A stretch of DNA of 30,992 nt from Nostoc sp. 'Peltigera membranacea cyanobiont' N6 (GCF_002949735.1 NZ_CP026688.1:1-30992); one strand, 5' to 3'; shown: positions 15,412-23,338, counted from the first letter of the stretch. A program made the numbers and translations. Notes: generated by a model not told the origin, from the letters alone.

Positions 15412-18234
15412 ATGATTACCAAAGTCAAAGCTAACAAATCATTTCGTGGCACTACTAAATATGTGCTTGAGAAAGAGAAAGCTAAGATTATTGGCGGGAA
15501 TATGTACGGGAGAAGTACCAATGAACTGGTAGAGCAGTTTACCTTATCAGCCCATCTTAACCCGCAGCTAAAAGACCCATGCTATCACTTAATGCTTAGT
15601 GTACCTAAGACTGACAGAACTCTCAATGATGACGAATTATCTAATCTGTCTCAGAAGCACTTTGCGAATATCATTGTGCTATCGCAGTTAAAAGGTGATG
15701 AATCCCAAGTCAAACAGCCAGATAAAAGGATAGCTGATACTAAACTAAACCAGCTAGTTGATGAATTTATAGAATCAGAACTACCAGCTTATGACTTCTT
15801 TATAGCGCGACACTCAGACAAAGAACATGACCACACCCACATTGTTGCATCTAGAGTTAATAACCTAGACGGTAAATCTATTCGTACCTGGAACAATTAC
15901 GCCCACTCTGAACACTCAGCCCGACTACTAGAGCGGGAATTTAAGCTAACCCCAGTCCAAAGTAGTTGGGAAAGTAAGCAGAAAGCTATGACCCGCAATC
16001 AGCTTGAACGGGTCGAACGCGATGGACTTCCAGGTGAACAAATAATGCGACGGGCGATTGAGCAAGTGGCAGCAGATAAACCTACAATGCCCCAGCTAAT
16101 TGAGCAGTTATGGAGAGAGCATCAAGTCAAATCCATCGTCAGTTATTACGGTCACGGTGGGGTAAGAGGCATCAAGTTTGGTATTGATATTGGCTCAGTT
16201 AATGAAGATGGTAGCCCTCGTCTACTCTGGAAACAGGGAGGTAATCTCAATAAATATAAGTGTTCATTTACAAAGCTTCAGTCCGAATTGGGGATAACTT
16301 ATGACCCTATACGGGACGATAGCAAAATTAAACGCTTAAATAATTTCTTAGAATCTGTAGATAATAGCCAAGTTAATCAGCAACTAATATCAACTATTTT
16401 CCCGAAAGAAGCTCAATTTATAGCCCAAAATAAACACCAGCTAAACCCAGCTACATCAGATACGGAACAACGAGCAAGTTCAGAACTAATAAATACAATC
16501 TCTGATTTTATTGAACAGTCAGCAGTTGAGTCAATCTTAAGTGAAACGTTACCACAATTAGCAGAACAACTGTCTCAATATAACCAGCAGTTATCAGCAG
16601 GTAGAACCGCATTCGACGAGCTATCATCGGCGATTACTCAAGAGTTACAATCCCATACAGAGAAGAAAGCTATCTTATCAATCTCTGATTATATTGAGCA
16701 ATCAACTGTCGAGTCAGCCTTAACTGAAGCAGTATTAGAATTAACGCAACAACTTTCTCAATACAAAGAGGAACTCGTTACAGCTAAAGCTACATTTAAT
16801 GACCTGGATGCAGTGCTTGCGACTGAGTTAAAATCATATCTAGAGAAGAAAGCTATCTTATCAATTTCTGATTATATTGAGCAATCGGCTGTTGAATCAG
16901 CATTAACTGAAGCAGTATTAGAATTAACGAAACAACTTTCTCAATACAAAGAGGAACTTGTTACAGCTAAAGCTACATTTAATGACTTGGATGCAGTGCT
17001 TGCAACTGAGTTAAAATCATATCTAGAGAAGAAAGCTATCTTATCAATTTCTGATTATATTGAGCAATCAACTGTCGAGTCAGCCTTAACTGAAGCAGTA
17101 TTAGAATTAACGCAACGACTTTCTCAATACAAAGAGCAGCTATCAGCAGGTAGAACCACATTTGACGACCTCGAATTGGTGATTAATACTGAGTTACAAT
17201 CCCATATAGAGAAGAAAGCTATCTTATCAATTTCTGATTACGTTGAGCAATCGACTGTTGAATCTGCCTTAACTGAAACAGTATTAGAATTAACGCAACA
17301 ACTTTCTCAATACAAAGAGCAGCTTGTTATAGCTAAAACTACATTCAATGACCTGGATGCAGTGCTTGCGACTGAGTTACAATCATATCTAGAGAAGAGA
17401 GCCATTTCATCAATTTCTGATTATGTTGAGCAATCAACTGTCGAGTCAGCCTTAACTGAAACAGTATTAGAGTTAACACAACAACTTTCTCAAAATCAGC
17501 AGCAGCTATCAGCCGGAAGAACCATATTCGACGACCTGGAAGCAGCGATTGTTTATTTGGAGCAACTGCATAGATCACAAAAACCAGTGGATGCAATTGC
17601 TCTTAATCAAACTCCAAGTATAACCACAGATAAACCAAAGCTAAAAGAAGAACTTTCAGCCGAGTTATATAAGTATTACAGCGCCGACTTGCAAAACTTA
17701 TTAGTGACCGACCGAGATAAAGAAATTGCTATACGGGCGCTATTAGATAATAAGCCACACCAAGATGTTGAAGAAATTCTCTTTGCCAGTCCAGCCGGAT
17801 GGACACAAGATGAAGCTAAAGAATTGGTACTTATCGCTAGCAATCAACTGGCAACTCAAAAGTCAGAACCAGAACAGTCATTCGATGAAAATCAGCGTAT
17901 TGAATCGGAATTATTAGCGATGGCTGTGCCTATTGCTGTTGAATTAATCAACTGGCAGTTAAGAGAAACTGGCTCAAATAGCCTGAGATTTAAACGTGCC
18001 ACTTTAGAGAAACAGGGTCGAGAACTGGTATTTAGCCATGATGAACGAGGTGAGATTTTCCGAGTGGCAGTCAACCGAAACCAGTCAGGTGAGCTTGAGT
18101 ATTCACCGATTAATGTGGGTGAGGTTAAAAACGAAGACCTGAACTTTTGGCAAGAAGCAGACCGCATATTGCAACAAATAATATCAGAAAAACAGCAACA
18201 ATCAATCAGACAAAATAAAGGAATATCTCTCTAG
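15412..18234 (+). CDS. mobA: MOBP-type relaxase with internal repeats, 940 aa
   Basis: Residues 1-190 match the relaxase/VirD2-TraI type (PF03432): start MITKVKANKSFRGTTKYVLE, with Tyr17 a likely catalytic residue, and a histidine motif with H134, D136, H139, H141 and H143 followed by ASRVN. The enzyme would nick oriT, stay bound to the 5' end and pilot the strand to a recipient. Residues about 356-721 are six 61-aa repeats, probably an extended helical or coiled-coil rod. The C-terminal 200 residues include a compact alpha/beta-looking block near 830-925. No primase or helicase motif was seen. GAGAGGGG precedes the ATG. Confidence 0.87.
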   Translation: MITKVKANKSFRGTTKYVLEKEKAKIIGGNMYGRSTNELVEQFTLSAHLNPQLKDPCYHLMLSVPKTDRTLNDDELSNLSQKHFANIIVLSQLKGDESQVKQPDKRIADTKLNQLVDEFIESELPAYDFFIARHSDKEHDHTHIVASRVNNLDGKSIRTWNNYAHSEHSARLLEREFKLTPVQSSWESKQKAMTRNQLERVERDGLPGEQIMRRAIEQVAADKPTMPQLIEQLWREHQVKSIVSYYGHGGVRGIKFGIDIGSVNEDGSPRLLWKQGGNLNKYKCSFTKLQSELGITYDPIRDDSKIKRLNNFLESVDNSQVNQQLISTIFPKEAQFIAQNKHQLNPATSDTEQRASSELINTISDFIEQSAVESILSETLPQLAEQLSQYNQQLSAGRTAFDELSSAITQELQSHTEKKAILSISDYIEQSTVESALTEAVLELTQQLSQYKEELVTAKATFNDLDAVLATELKSYLEKKAILSISDYIEQSAVESALTEAVLELTKQLSQYKEELVTAKATFNDLDAVLATELKSYLEKKAILSISDYIEQSTVESALTEAVLELTQRLSQYKEQLSAGRTTFDDLELVINTELQSHIEKKAILSISDYVEQSTVESALTETVLELTQQLSQYKEQLVIAKTTFNDLDAVLATELQSYLEKRAISSISDYVEQSTVESALTETVLELTQQLSQNQQQLSAGRTIFDDLEAAIVYLEQLHRSQKPVDAIALNQTPSITTDKPKLKEELSAELYKYYSADLQNLLVTDRDKEIAIRALLDNKPHQDVEEILFASPAGWTQDEAKELVLIASNQLATQKSEPEQSFDENQRIESELLAMAVPIAVELINWQLRETGSNSLRFKRATLEKQGRELVFSHDERGEIFRVAVNRNQSGELEYSPINVGEVKNEDLNFWQEADRILQQIISEKQQQSIRQNKGISL
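16478..17575 (+). repeat. Six 183-bp (61-aa) tandem repeats inside the relaxase gene
   Basis: Units begin at 16478, 16661, 16844, 17027, 17210 and 17393, each exactly 183 bp. Each encodes a start like ISDYIEQSTVESALTEAVLE then LTQQLSQYKE. The second halves come in two types: LVTAKATFNDLDAVLATE (units 2, 3, 5) and LSAGRTTFDDLE (units 1, 4, 6). Unit 1 is the most divergent; units 2 and 3 are nearly identical in DNA. Confidence 0.92.
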
Positions 18235-18241
18235 CGATGGC

Positions 18242-18369
18242 GCAACTCTTAACCGCTTCGCTCAATCAAGAGCAGTGTCTGCCACTGCCACAAATCCTAT
18301 CTGGAGCCACCCAGATTGTTACAGGCATCGGCAGACACGGAGCTTCGCCGCATAGAACTTAAGAGTTGC
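18242..18369. repeat. 128-bp three-tier nested inverted repeat
   Basis: Outer arms GCAACTCTTAA at 18242-18252 and 18359-18369; middle arms GTGTCTGCC at 18275-18283 and 18330-18338; inner arms ATCTGG at 18299-18304 and 18311-18316 with a 6-nt loop. It begins 8 bp after the relaxase stop. It could be a structured RNA, a mobile palindrome (MITE-like), or a single-strand structure used in transfer replication. Confidence 0.8.
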
Positions 18370-18642
18370 TTGGATTGTAATAATTCGACTCGATTCTGGT
18401 CGGTTAAGTCAGATTTATTTGAGAAGGATAAGGTTATTAATCGTAATCTTTTCTGAACTAACACACTGATAAATGATTACTTTATTACTTAGAATTATAG
18501 TGAAATAAGTACTACTTTACACAAGTAATGTCTTCAGTGTGTGAGGTCAAAGCTTGCTATAACAAGCTTAAGAGAAAAAGGAATTGAAAATATAGGGCTA
18601 TATAGATTATTGTATTGTTGATTTAGTAATGAAAATGTCTAA

Positions 18643-18668
18643 AAGCAGATGGCGACCACCATCTGCTT
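18643..18668. other. Hairpin in the leader of the receiver gene
   Basis: AAGCAGATGG (18643-18652) pairs perfectly with CCATCTGCTT (18659-18668) across a 6-nt loop. Flanking GTCT and AGAC could extend the stem. It lies 43 bp before the response-regulator start. No T-run follows, so a leader or mRNA-stability role is as likely as termination. Confidence 0.6.
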
Positions 18669-18710
18669 ATTAAGACTCCTAATTGAGATCACCAAGTAGG
18701 AGGTTATTTT

Positions 18711-19178
18711 ATGTTGCCAAAAAATTCTAACGAGACATATCCACAAAAAGATAGAGAGTTTTTAGAGCAAATACCGCAAAGTCAATCTCCATCCCTCAAT
18801 GGTTTAAGGGTACTTGTGGTAGATGACAATGAAGATTGCTTGTGTATAGTTACGTTTATTTTGTCAGATTACCAGGCACAAACCAAAACGGCAACATCGG
18901 TGGATGAAGCTATAGAAGCAATTGAAGAGTGGAAACCAGATATTGTGATCAGCGACATCGGGATGCCTAACAAGGACGGTTACTCACTAGTTAGCTCCAT
19001 CAGAAACAAAGAAGCGTCAATGGGTGGGTTTCTTCCAGCCGTGGCTTTAACAAGTTATGTGTATCCAGAAGACATTAGCGAAGCAATAGATGCAGGGTTT
19101 CAAGAGGTTATTCGTAAGCCTTTTGAACCTGATGAGCTAGTTGCAGTTTTAGCAAGGCTTACAGGACAAACTATATAA
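18711..19178 (+). CDS. Stand-alone response-regulator receiver (CheY-like), 155 aa
   Basis: A complete receiver domain: LRVLVVDDNED with the acidic pair near residue 38, phospho-acceptor Asp in VISDIGMPNKDGY near residue 84, the Thr/Ser switch in VALTSY, and the conserved Lys-Pro in VIRKPFEPDEL. There is no output domain. A 30-residue polar tail precedes the fold. AGGAGG gives a strong ribosome site. Such single-domain receivers relay phosphate or bind a partner. No histidine kinase lies in the window, so the partner must be elsewhere. It faces a second receiver gene across a 90-bp gap. Confidence 0.9.
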   Translation: MLPKNSNETYPQKDREFLEQIPQSQSPSLNGLRVLVVDDNEDCLCIVTFILSDYQAQTKTATSVDEAIEAIEEWKPDIVISDIGMPNKDGYSLVSSIRNKEASMGGFLPAVALTSYVYPEDISEAIDAGFQEVIRKPFEPDELVAVLARLTGQTI

Positions 19179-19268
19179 AAATAAGTTCGACTCATAGCCT
19201 TAGAACTTAAGAGCCATTAGATAGCGGTAAACCACAGGTTCATGACTTGAGTACGCTTGTTGCTGACT

Positions 19269-19715
19269 TTAGTCCATATAATCACGGCTGGATAGTAATT
19301 CAACTATCACACTCTCTATTGACTCTAGATTCTCAAGCTTAACTAGAAATCGATCAAAGCCTGCATCTATTGCCTTACTTTCGGAAAATTCCCGTGTATA
19401 AGAAGTAATAGCGATTGCTGGCAACTGCCGGAAGTATGGGCTGGAATGTCCCCGAATTTGCTCAATCAACCAATTTCCATTATGCTCAGGCAACCTGACA
19501 TTGGATACCAGAATATTGGGATGAAACGATTCGAGGATGCCGAAGGCTGCCTCTGCGTTGATCAAAGCCATCACCTCTGCACCTGCTGTTTCCAGAACGA
19601 AGATGAGCAGGTCTGCAATATCTGGCTCATCCTCTACCAGCAAGATCCTGATTCCAACAAGGCGCTGTTGTGAATTTAACTTACTTTCTCGATTGCTTGT
19701 TTGATTCGTCCTCAT
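19269..19715 (-). CDS. Atypical receiver lacking the phospho-acceptor Asp, 148 aa
   Basis: The receiver fold is clear: IRILLVEDEPDIADLL with acidic residues 28-30, the switch Thr in AIAITSYTREF, and a conserved Lys in FLVKLEN, though without the usual Pro. The phospho-acceptor position reads LVSNVRLPEHNG, with Asn72 instead of Asp. The codon is AAT where GAT would restore Asp, a single-base change. Without Asp it cannot be phosphorylated in the normal way, so it may be constitutive, a decoy, or degraded in function. It is convergent with an intact receiver gene. The ribosome site is poor. Confidence 0.88.
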   Translation of the reverse strand: MRTNQTSNRESKLNSQQRLVGIRILLVEDEPDIADLLIFVLETAGAEVMALINAEAAFGILESFHPNILVSNVRLPEHNGNWLIEQIRGHSSPYFRQLPAIAITSYTREFSESKAIDAGFDRFLVKLENLESIESVIVELLSSRDYMD

Positions 19716-20206
19716 ACCGTCTTATCGTTTGCTGATATAGCTTACCTCTTCTATTGCAACGTAGAGAGCGGAATAAGCCTTCAGTCTGATTAAACAAATT
19801 TAGCTAGAAAAATAACCCCGTTAGGATGAATTTGCCTAGCTGTTTTACCAAAAGCTGCTCGTCACAGATGCCTTAGTTAGTCGTTAGTCCTGGCTAACCC
19901 CAGCACGTCTCTGGTAACAGTGTTCATGCAAGGGCATGAATGAATAGAGAAGACTAATAGGTTCTTATTACACCTTTGAGCCATTACGTGTAATTGCTGC
20001 CTATATATATTGATCTGGCGTGATCGCTTTTTTGGCATTGAGCCGACAATCGGGTAATTTCCATTTATTTCTCCATCTGGTCATTGGTTGCGATCGCTTT
20101 CAAGACTGCACTCCCATGCAATCACGTCAAATCTCGCCACTATTTCAAATACCGTAATATGCTCTACGCTACTAGCGAGGTTTACCCTGTCGTAATTTGG
20201 CGAGAA
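19716..20206. other. Non-coding gap with one HIP1 site
   Basis: No convincing gene lies in these 491 bp. The stretch contains a HIP1 octamer at 20090-20097 and two TCGCCA-type motifs, at 20134-20139 and 20198-20203, that match those around the next gene. Confidence 0.5.
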
Positions 20207-20722
20207 TCAAAACAGCTTGTCAACGTACTCTTGTAGATCACTGCGTTTAACTCGCCAACCCTTGCCAATTACTTTGGCTTTTAACGAACCCGCCGTAATT
20301 GCATCTCGCAGGAATTCTCTAGACAACCCAGTTAGCGCTTGTGCCTCTGCAATAGTCAGTAGTAGCTTATCGGCGATCGGCACTACTGGGTGATTGTCAC
20401 CTCTGCCCAGCAGCCCTTCAATGATTGAGGACAATTTATCAATTACCCCAATCTCGCCAAACTCCGCAATCTCGCCAGAAGAATGCACTAATTTACCTGT
20501 CTGTGGCTGTTGCTCTGTCGCTATTTGGCGAGATTCAAAGGCAGGTTTTACGGTCGGTTGGTTTAGTTCTTCCTTGAATGCTTCCAGTTCGGTTTGGTCA
20601 AAGTTGGCAGTCGGGCGAGTTTTCCCTTTCTCGTACTTAACACCGATTCGCCCTTGTTGGACGTAGCGCTCTAAGGCTCTAACGCTCACGCCTAGATAGT
20701 CTGCGGCTTCTTGCTTGTTCAT
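20207..20722 (-). CDS. Tandem-HTH (excisionase/MerR-like) DNA-binding protein, 171 aa
   Basis: Two helix-turn-helix segments of the excisionase type. The first is N-terminal (KQEAADYLGVSVRALERYV). The second is C-terminal (TIAEAQALTGLSREFLRDAI, then a wing with KVIGKGWRVKRSDLQEYV). A polar linker of about 70 residues joins them. Such proteins act as small DNA-binding regulators or recombination directionality factors. The ATG at 20722 was chosen; four more codons back to a TTG are possible. No clear ribosome site was seen. The upstream region has an 11-bp inverted repeat and four TCGCCA-type motifs, so it likely controls its own promoter. A tyrosine recombinase lies 6 kb to the right. Confidence 0.8.
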   Translation of the reverse strand: MNKQEAADYLGVSVRALERYVQQGRIGVKYEKGKTRPTANFDQTELEAFKEELNQPTVKPAFESRQIATEQQPQTGKLVHSSGEIAEFGEIGVIDKLSSIIEGLLGRGDNHPVVPIADKLLLTIAEAQALTGLSREFLRDAITAGSLKAKVIGKGWRVKRSDLQEYVDKLF

Positions 20723-20727
20723 AAATA

Positions 20728-20782
20728 TCGCCAAATATCGAAACTCGCCAAAATCCTATCAGTGATTGGCGAGTTTTGGCGA
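20728..20782. promoter_or_regulatory. Inverted-repeat operator with TCGCCA motifs
   Basis: AAACTCGCCAA at 20741-20751 is inverted at 20766-20776 with a 14-nt spacer. TCGCCA-type motifs start at 20728, 20745, 20767 and 20777. This lies directly upstream of the tandem-HTH gene start and probably overlaps its promoter. Six more copies lie leftward, at 20134, 20198, 20252, 20454, 20472 and 20526. Confidence 0.7.
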
Positions 20783-20854
20783 ACTTTGGTGTAGGTGAGC
20801 GCTTGGGTTGCTTCTCTATTCATATCTCTATGGGAGCAACGTCGTATTTGACCT

Positions 20855-21149
20855 TCAAGAATTATTTCTAATCAACTGCACCAAAATAGATTCAAGGCTT
20901 TGTAGAGCCGCGTTAGTAGTGCGTTGGTGTTCTTCAAAATTTCGCTGGTGCTGTTCATGGCTATCACGTAACTCAAGCAAGACATCATCCAAAATGGCGC
21001 TACGACCTAGTACCCGGTCTACGTTACTTGTTAGTTCTCTCATTTCTTGGCTTAGTTCTCTCATGCCTTGCCTGAGTTCATCAACTTGTGTTTGTGTCTC
21101 AGCTTGTCTTTCAGCTAATCCTAAAATTATTTGTTCAGCGCGGTCTAGT
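20855..21149 (-). pseudogene. 3' part of a coiled-coil gene split by an IS
   Basis: This fragment reads through to a stop with Glu/Gln/Leu-rich sequence (MRELSQEMRELTSNVDRVLG and later ELRDSHEQHQRNFEEHQ), a coiled-coil pattern. Its frame stays open to the edge of the insertion element. Joining it to the 26 bp at 23068-23093 and counting the 9-bp target duplication once gives an uninterrupted 106-aa gene that starts MSDTPFPSRLDRAEQIILG. A shorter product from an inner ATG at 21064 (69 aa) is possible. The original protein is unrecognised; coiled-coil accessory proteins of this size are common on plasmids. Confidence 0.8.
21141..21149. repeat. Left copy of the 9-bp target-site duplication
   Basis: CGGTCTAGT abuts the GGGTGAACG end of the IS and is repeated at 23059-23067. 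Confidence 0.92.
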
Positions 21150-21176
21150 GGGTGAACGAAAAAAAGCGTGGGGAAG

Positions 21177-21215
21177 AGAGATTAGTTAGCGTATACTCTC
21201 CGCTAACTAATCTCT
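21177..21215. repeat. Left subterminal hairpin of the IS
   Basis: A perfect 15-bp stem (21177-21191 with 21201-21215) around a 9-nt loop TATACTCTC. The core GTTAGCG/CGCTAAC is shared with hairpins at 21667-21693 and 23007-23029. Confidence 0.9.
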
Positions 21216-21251
21216 GACTAATATAGATGTTAACTCTCATCAAACTTTTGA

Positions 21252-21653
21252 TTATTTTTGATATCTTGCAGCTTCTTCAACTAGGTCATTTAGTCCTAGC
21301 TCTAGTGTATGAAGCACCTGGTTTAACGCTTCGATTTTTGTCCGATTTTTCATCATCTCAACTGCTTTTAAGAAAGCTGGACTACCTGCTTTACCAATAT
21401 ATTGATGACAACTTTTGTTACCATTTTTGGTAACAAAGATAGGTTCAGATGATTGCCACTTGTAATACCAATAAGCTCCGCCCTTACCTTTGGCGCGGTA
21501 ACGAACAATCCAACAACCAGAAAAAGCTACATCACTCTTGTTAAGAGTAGAGATTTCTTGGTTGATTTCTTCTCTTTTGGCAATTAAAAGTTCTATTCTG
21601 TGTGCTAAATCTGAAAGACTCTGTTCTCTTGTTTTGACCACTATTAAATACAA
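21252..21653 (-). CDS. IS passenger protein, about 133 aa, unknown function
   Basis: Inside the IS, downstream of the transposase. A charged helical N terminus (about 10-42) is followed by a compact segment with CWIVRYRAKGKGGAYWYYKW and KSCHQYIGKAGSP, rich in aromatic and basic residues, then another helix ending in LNDLVEEAARYQ. It looks DNA-binding in character: the YWYYKW...IGKAGSP part resembles short DNA-contact modules, but no named family is claimed. The start may be the TTG at 21653 or the GTG at 21641, with AAGG upstream. It may be an accessory or regulatory factor of the element. Confidence 0.6.
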   Translation of the reverse strand: MYLIVVKTREQSLSDLAHRIELLIAKREEINQEISTLNKSDVAFSGCWIVRYRAKGKGGAYWYYKWQSSEPIFVTKNGNKSCHQYIGKAGSPAFLKAVEMMKNRTKIEALNQVLHTLELGLNDLVEEAARYQK

Positions 21654-21666
21654 CCTTAAAAGTCCA

Positions 21667-21693
21667 AAGTTAGCGTGAATCTTACGCTAACTT
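21667..21693. repeat. Internal hairpin between the two IS genes
   Basis: AAGTTAGCGT (21667-21676) pairs with ACGCTAACTT (21684-21693) across a 7-nt loop. It overlaps the transposase stop codon (21682-21684), so it could end or process the transposase mRNA. It has the same GTTAGCG core as the two subterminal hairpins. Confidence 0.85.
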
Positions 21694-22974
21694 ACTGTGA
21701 TTGTAAGATTTGGATGACCAAAAACTTGACCATCGCGTTGAGTTACTTAAATATGCTGCCCTGAGAGCCATAACTCCTTCGGCTCCAAAAGAAGACCAAT
21801 GCATACCTGCCTGTTTTAATCTTTGAGTAACCACACGCCGATTGGAACTTTCAACAACTCCTGAACCAATCATTAAACCAGCTTTTAAATAGGAGCGATA
21901 ATCAATTCGACTCTGATTATTAGTTAAATAACGCTCTAAATCAGTAATCGATTTGGTTAAATCTTTCTTCTTTTGTGGGAATTGATGACAATTTTCAATT
22001 ACTGTAGTCCATTCAGATTTCTTTAGTAATTGTTGTTGAGTTTTTACCCAATCCTTTTGAGTATCTTCTTTATTTGGATACGCTGCTTTTGCCACTGCCC
22101 ACACATATTCTGAGAGATGAAAAAAGTCGAGAATTTCCACTGCCCCTGGAAATTGTTCTGATGCCATCGACCAAATCCAATGTGCGCCATCACCAAGAAA
22201 TACGGTTTTTGTGGGTTTTTTACCTGCTATTTGATGATATAACTGAGATACTCTATTCCTAAATTCTGTTCGGGACTTTAAAGTAGCTACATATTCCCTT
22301 TGACGTATGACACCTCTTTTTTTACCAACTTTTTGATGGTCTTTACTCCAGAAAATTACACCAACTTTTGCTTCTTTATATCCTTGTTTTTGATTCAAGG
22401 GAGTCATGACTCCATCAACTCCCACATATAATAAATCTGGTTGCTCATCCTCTAAATTAGGGACTTCAAACTCTGAAGAAGTGTCTGGCAAACATTCTCC
22501 ATCGAACTCTTATGTTTGTAGTTCATTTCCGATCTTTTCTACTTGATTAGCTAAAGTTTTTTCTGCTAACTCTAACGTTGTCCATTTTTGAAACAAGGAG
22601 TGAGAGTTAGGAAACTCACTACTGATTCCCAAAGCGCAGGCTAATTCTAATACCATTGGTAGCCATTTATCTTTTGGTAGCCCTAACTCTTCATCAACCT
22701 TGACCTTAATACCATCTCTTGTAACGTAAGCTCTACGTACAAGAACTATTTCACCTAATGGAGTGTAATATCTTTTTTCTCGTTTAGTTCTAGGATGGTC
22801 GTATTGGGCTTCTTTTTCTTCTATTTTGGCTTGAAATAAGCTTTGTTGCACAAAGTTTCCTAATTTTAGCCACATACTGTGGAATTCGCGCACAAATTCT
22901 TCTAAATGGTTCCACTCCGGTAAGGAATTGAGTGTGTCATGAATGTGAGACAGAATTGATTGGAGGTTCTTCAT
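21682..22974 (-). pseudogene. tnp: ISKra4-family-like transposase, interrupted by one in-frame TAA
   Basis: Two open segments (22974-22510 and 22509-21682) are in the same frame and are separated only by a TAA at 22510-22512. The full length would be 430 codons. DDE residues are visible in the second part: Asp in YVGVDG, Asp in VFLGDGAHWIW, Glu in GSGVVESSNRR, as expected for ISKra4/UPF0236-like transposases. Sense codons CAA or GAA are each one change from TAA. Apart from the stop the frame is clean, which suggests a recent nonsense mutation or, less likely, recoding. The right hairpin lies just upstream of its start. Confidence 0.85.
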
Positions 22975-23006
22975 GGGTAGTTTGGTTGCATGGTATCAAA
23001 AGCTAT

Positions 23007-23029
23007 GTTAGCGTATCCAATCCGCTAAC
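23007..23029. repeat. Right subterminal hairpin of the IS
   Basis: GTTAGCG (23007-23013), 9-nt loop TATCCAATC, CGCTAAC (23023-23029). It lies about 30 bp from the right end, mirroring the left hairpin; both loops start TAT and end TC. Confidence 0.88.
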
Positions 23030-23058
23030 TACTCTCCCACACCTTTTTTCGTTCACCC

Positions 23059-23067
23059 CGGTCTAGT
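23059..23067. repeat. Right copy of the 9-bp target-site duplication
   Basis: CGGTCTAGT immediately follows the CGTTCACCC end of the IS and equals 21141-21149. Confidence 0.92.
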
Positions 23068-23093
23068 CGGCTAGGGAATGGGGTATCGCTCAT
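23068..23093 (-). pseudogene. 5' start of the IS-split coiled-coil gene
   Basis: ATG at 23093 followed by codons for MSDTPFPS and on into the target site. In the present sequence translation runs into the IS end and stops after about 22 codons. Joined to 21149-20855 it restores the full frame. Confidence 0.8.
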
Positions 23094-23143
23094 TTTCTTT
23101 TGTTCTGAACTCCTACAATTTTACTTTTTTATTTGATTTGAAG

Positions 23144-23175
23144 AGATGTCGTCTAACTACTTTTTCACGACATCT
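23144..23175. other. Hairpin in the gap before the pentapeptide gene
   Basis: AGATGTCGT (23144-23152) pairs with ACGACATCT (23167-23175) over a 14-nt loop. A second short pair, GGTAGC/GCTACC, lies at 23185-23211. Roles unknown; the gap 23094-23338 has no gene. Confidence 0.5.
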
Positions 23176-23338
23176 TCCCCCACAGGTAGCATGGCCAGGG
23201 TGGACGCTACCCCCAACAACTGCTATAGTCCAAGCCAAACCTGCTGCTTTAGATTTTAATAATGAGGCTAATTGAAATTACATCTCCATAGTTATGCCCA
23301 TTGAAGATTTTGAAGGTAGGACATAAGGAGAATCTGCA

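Larger units (their letters stand above)
21150..23058. mobile_element. ISKra4-family-like insertion sequence, 1909 bp
   Basis: The ends are inverted repeats that start GGGTGAACGAAAAAA and stay similar for about 40 bp with small gaps. A 9-bp target duplication, CGGTCTAGT, flanks the element. It carries a transposase gene (broken by one stop codon) and a downstream passenger gene on the same strand. GGG termini and 8-9 bp duplications agree with what is known of ISKra4-group elements. Each end also holds a GTTAGCG/CGCTAAC hairpin, and a third lies between the two genes. The clean duplication suggests a fairly recent insertion. Confidence 0.9.

Noticed and set aside
22491..22974. Programmed frameshift between two transposase frames
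   Set aside because: Both parts are in the same frame with only a TAA between them, so a nonsense codon explains it.
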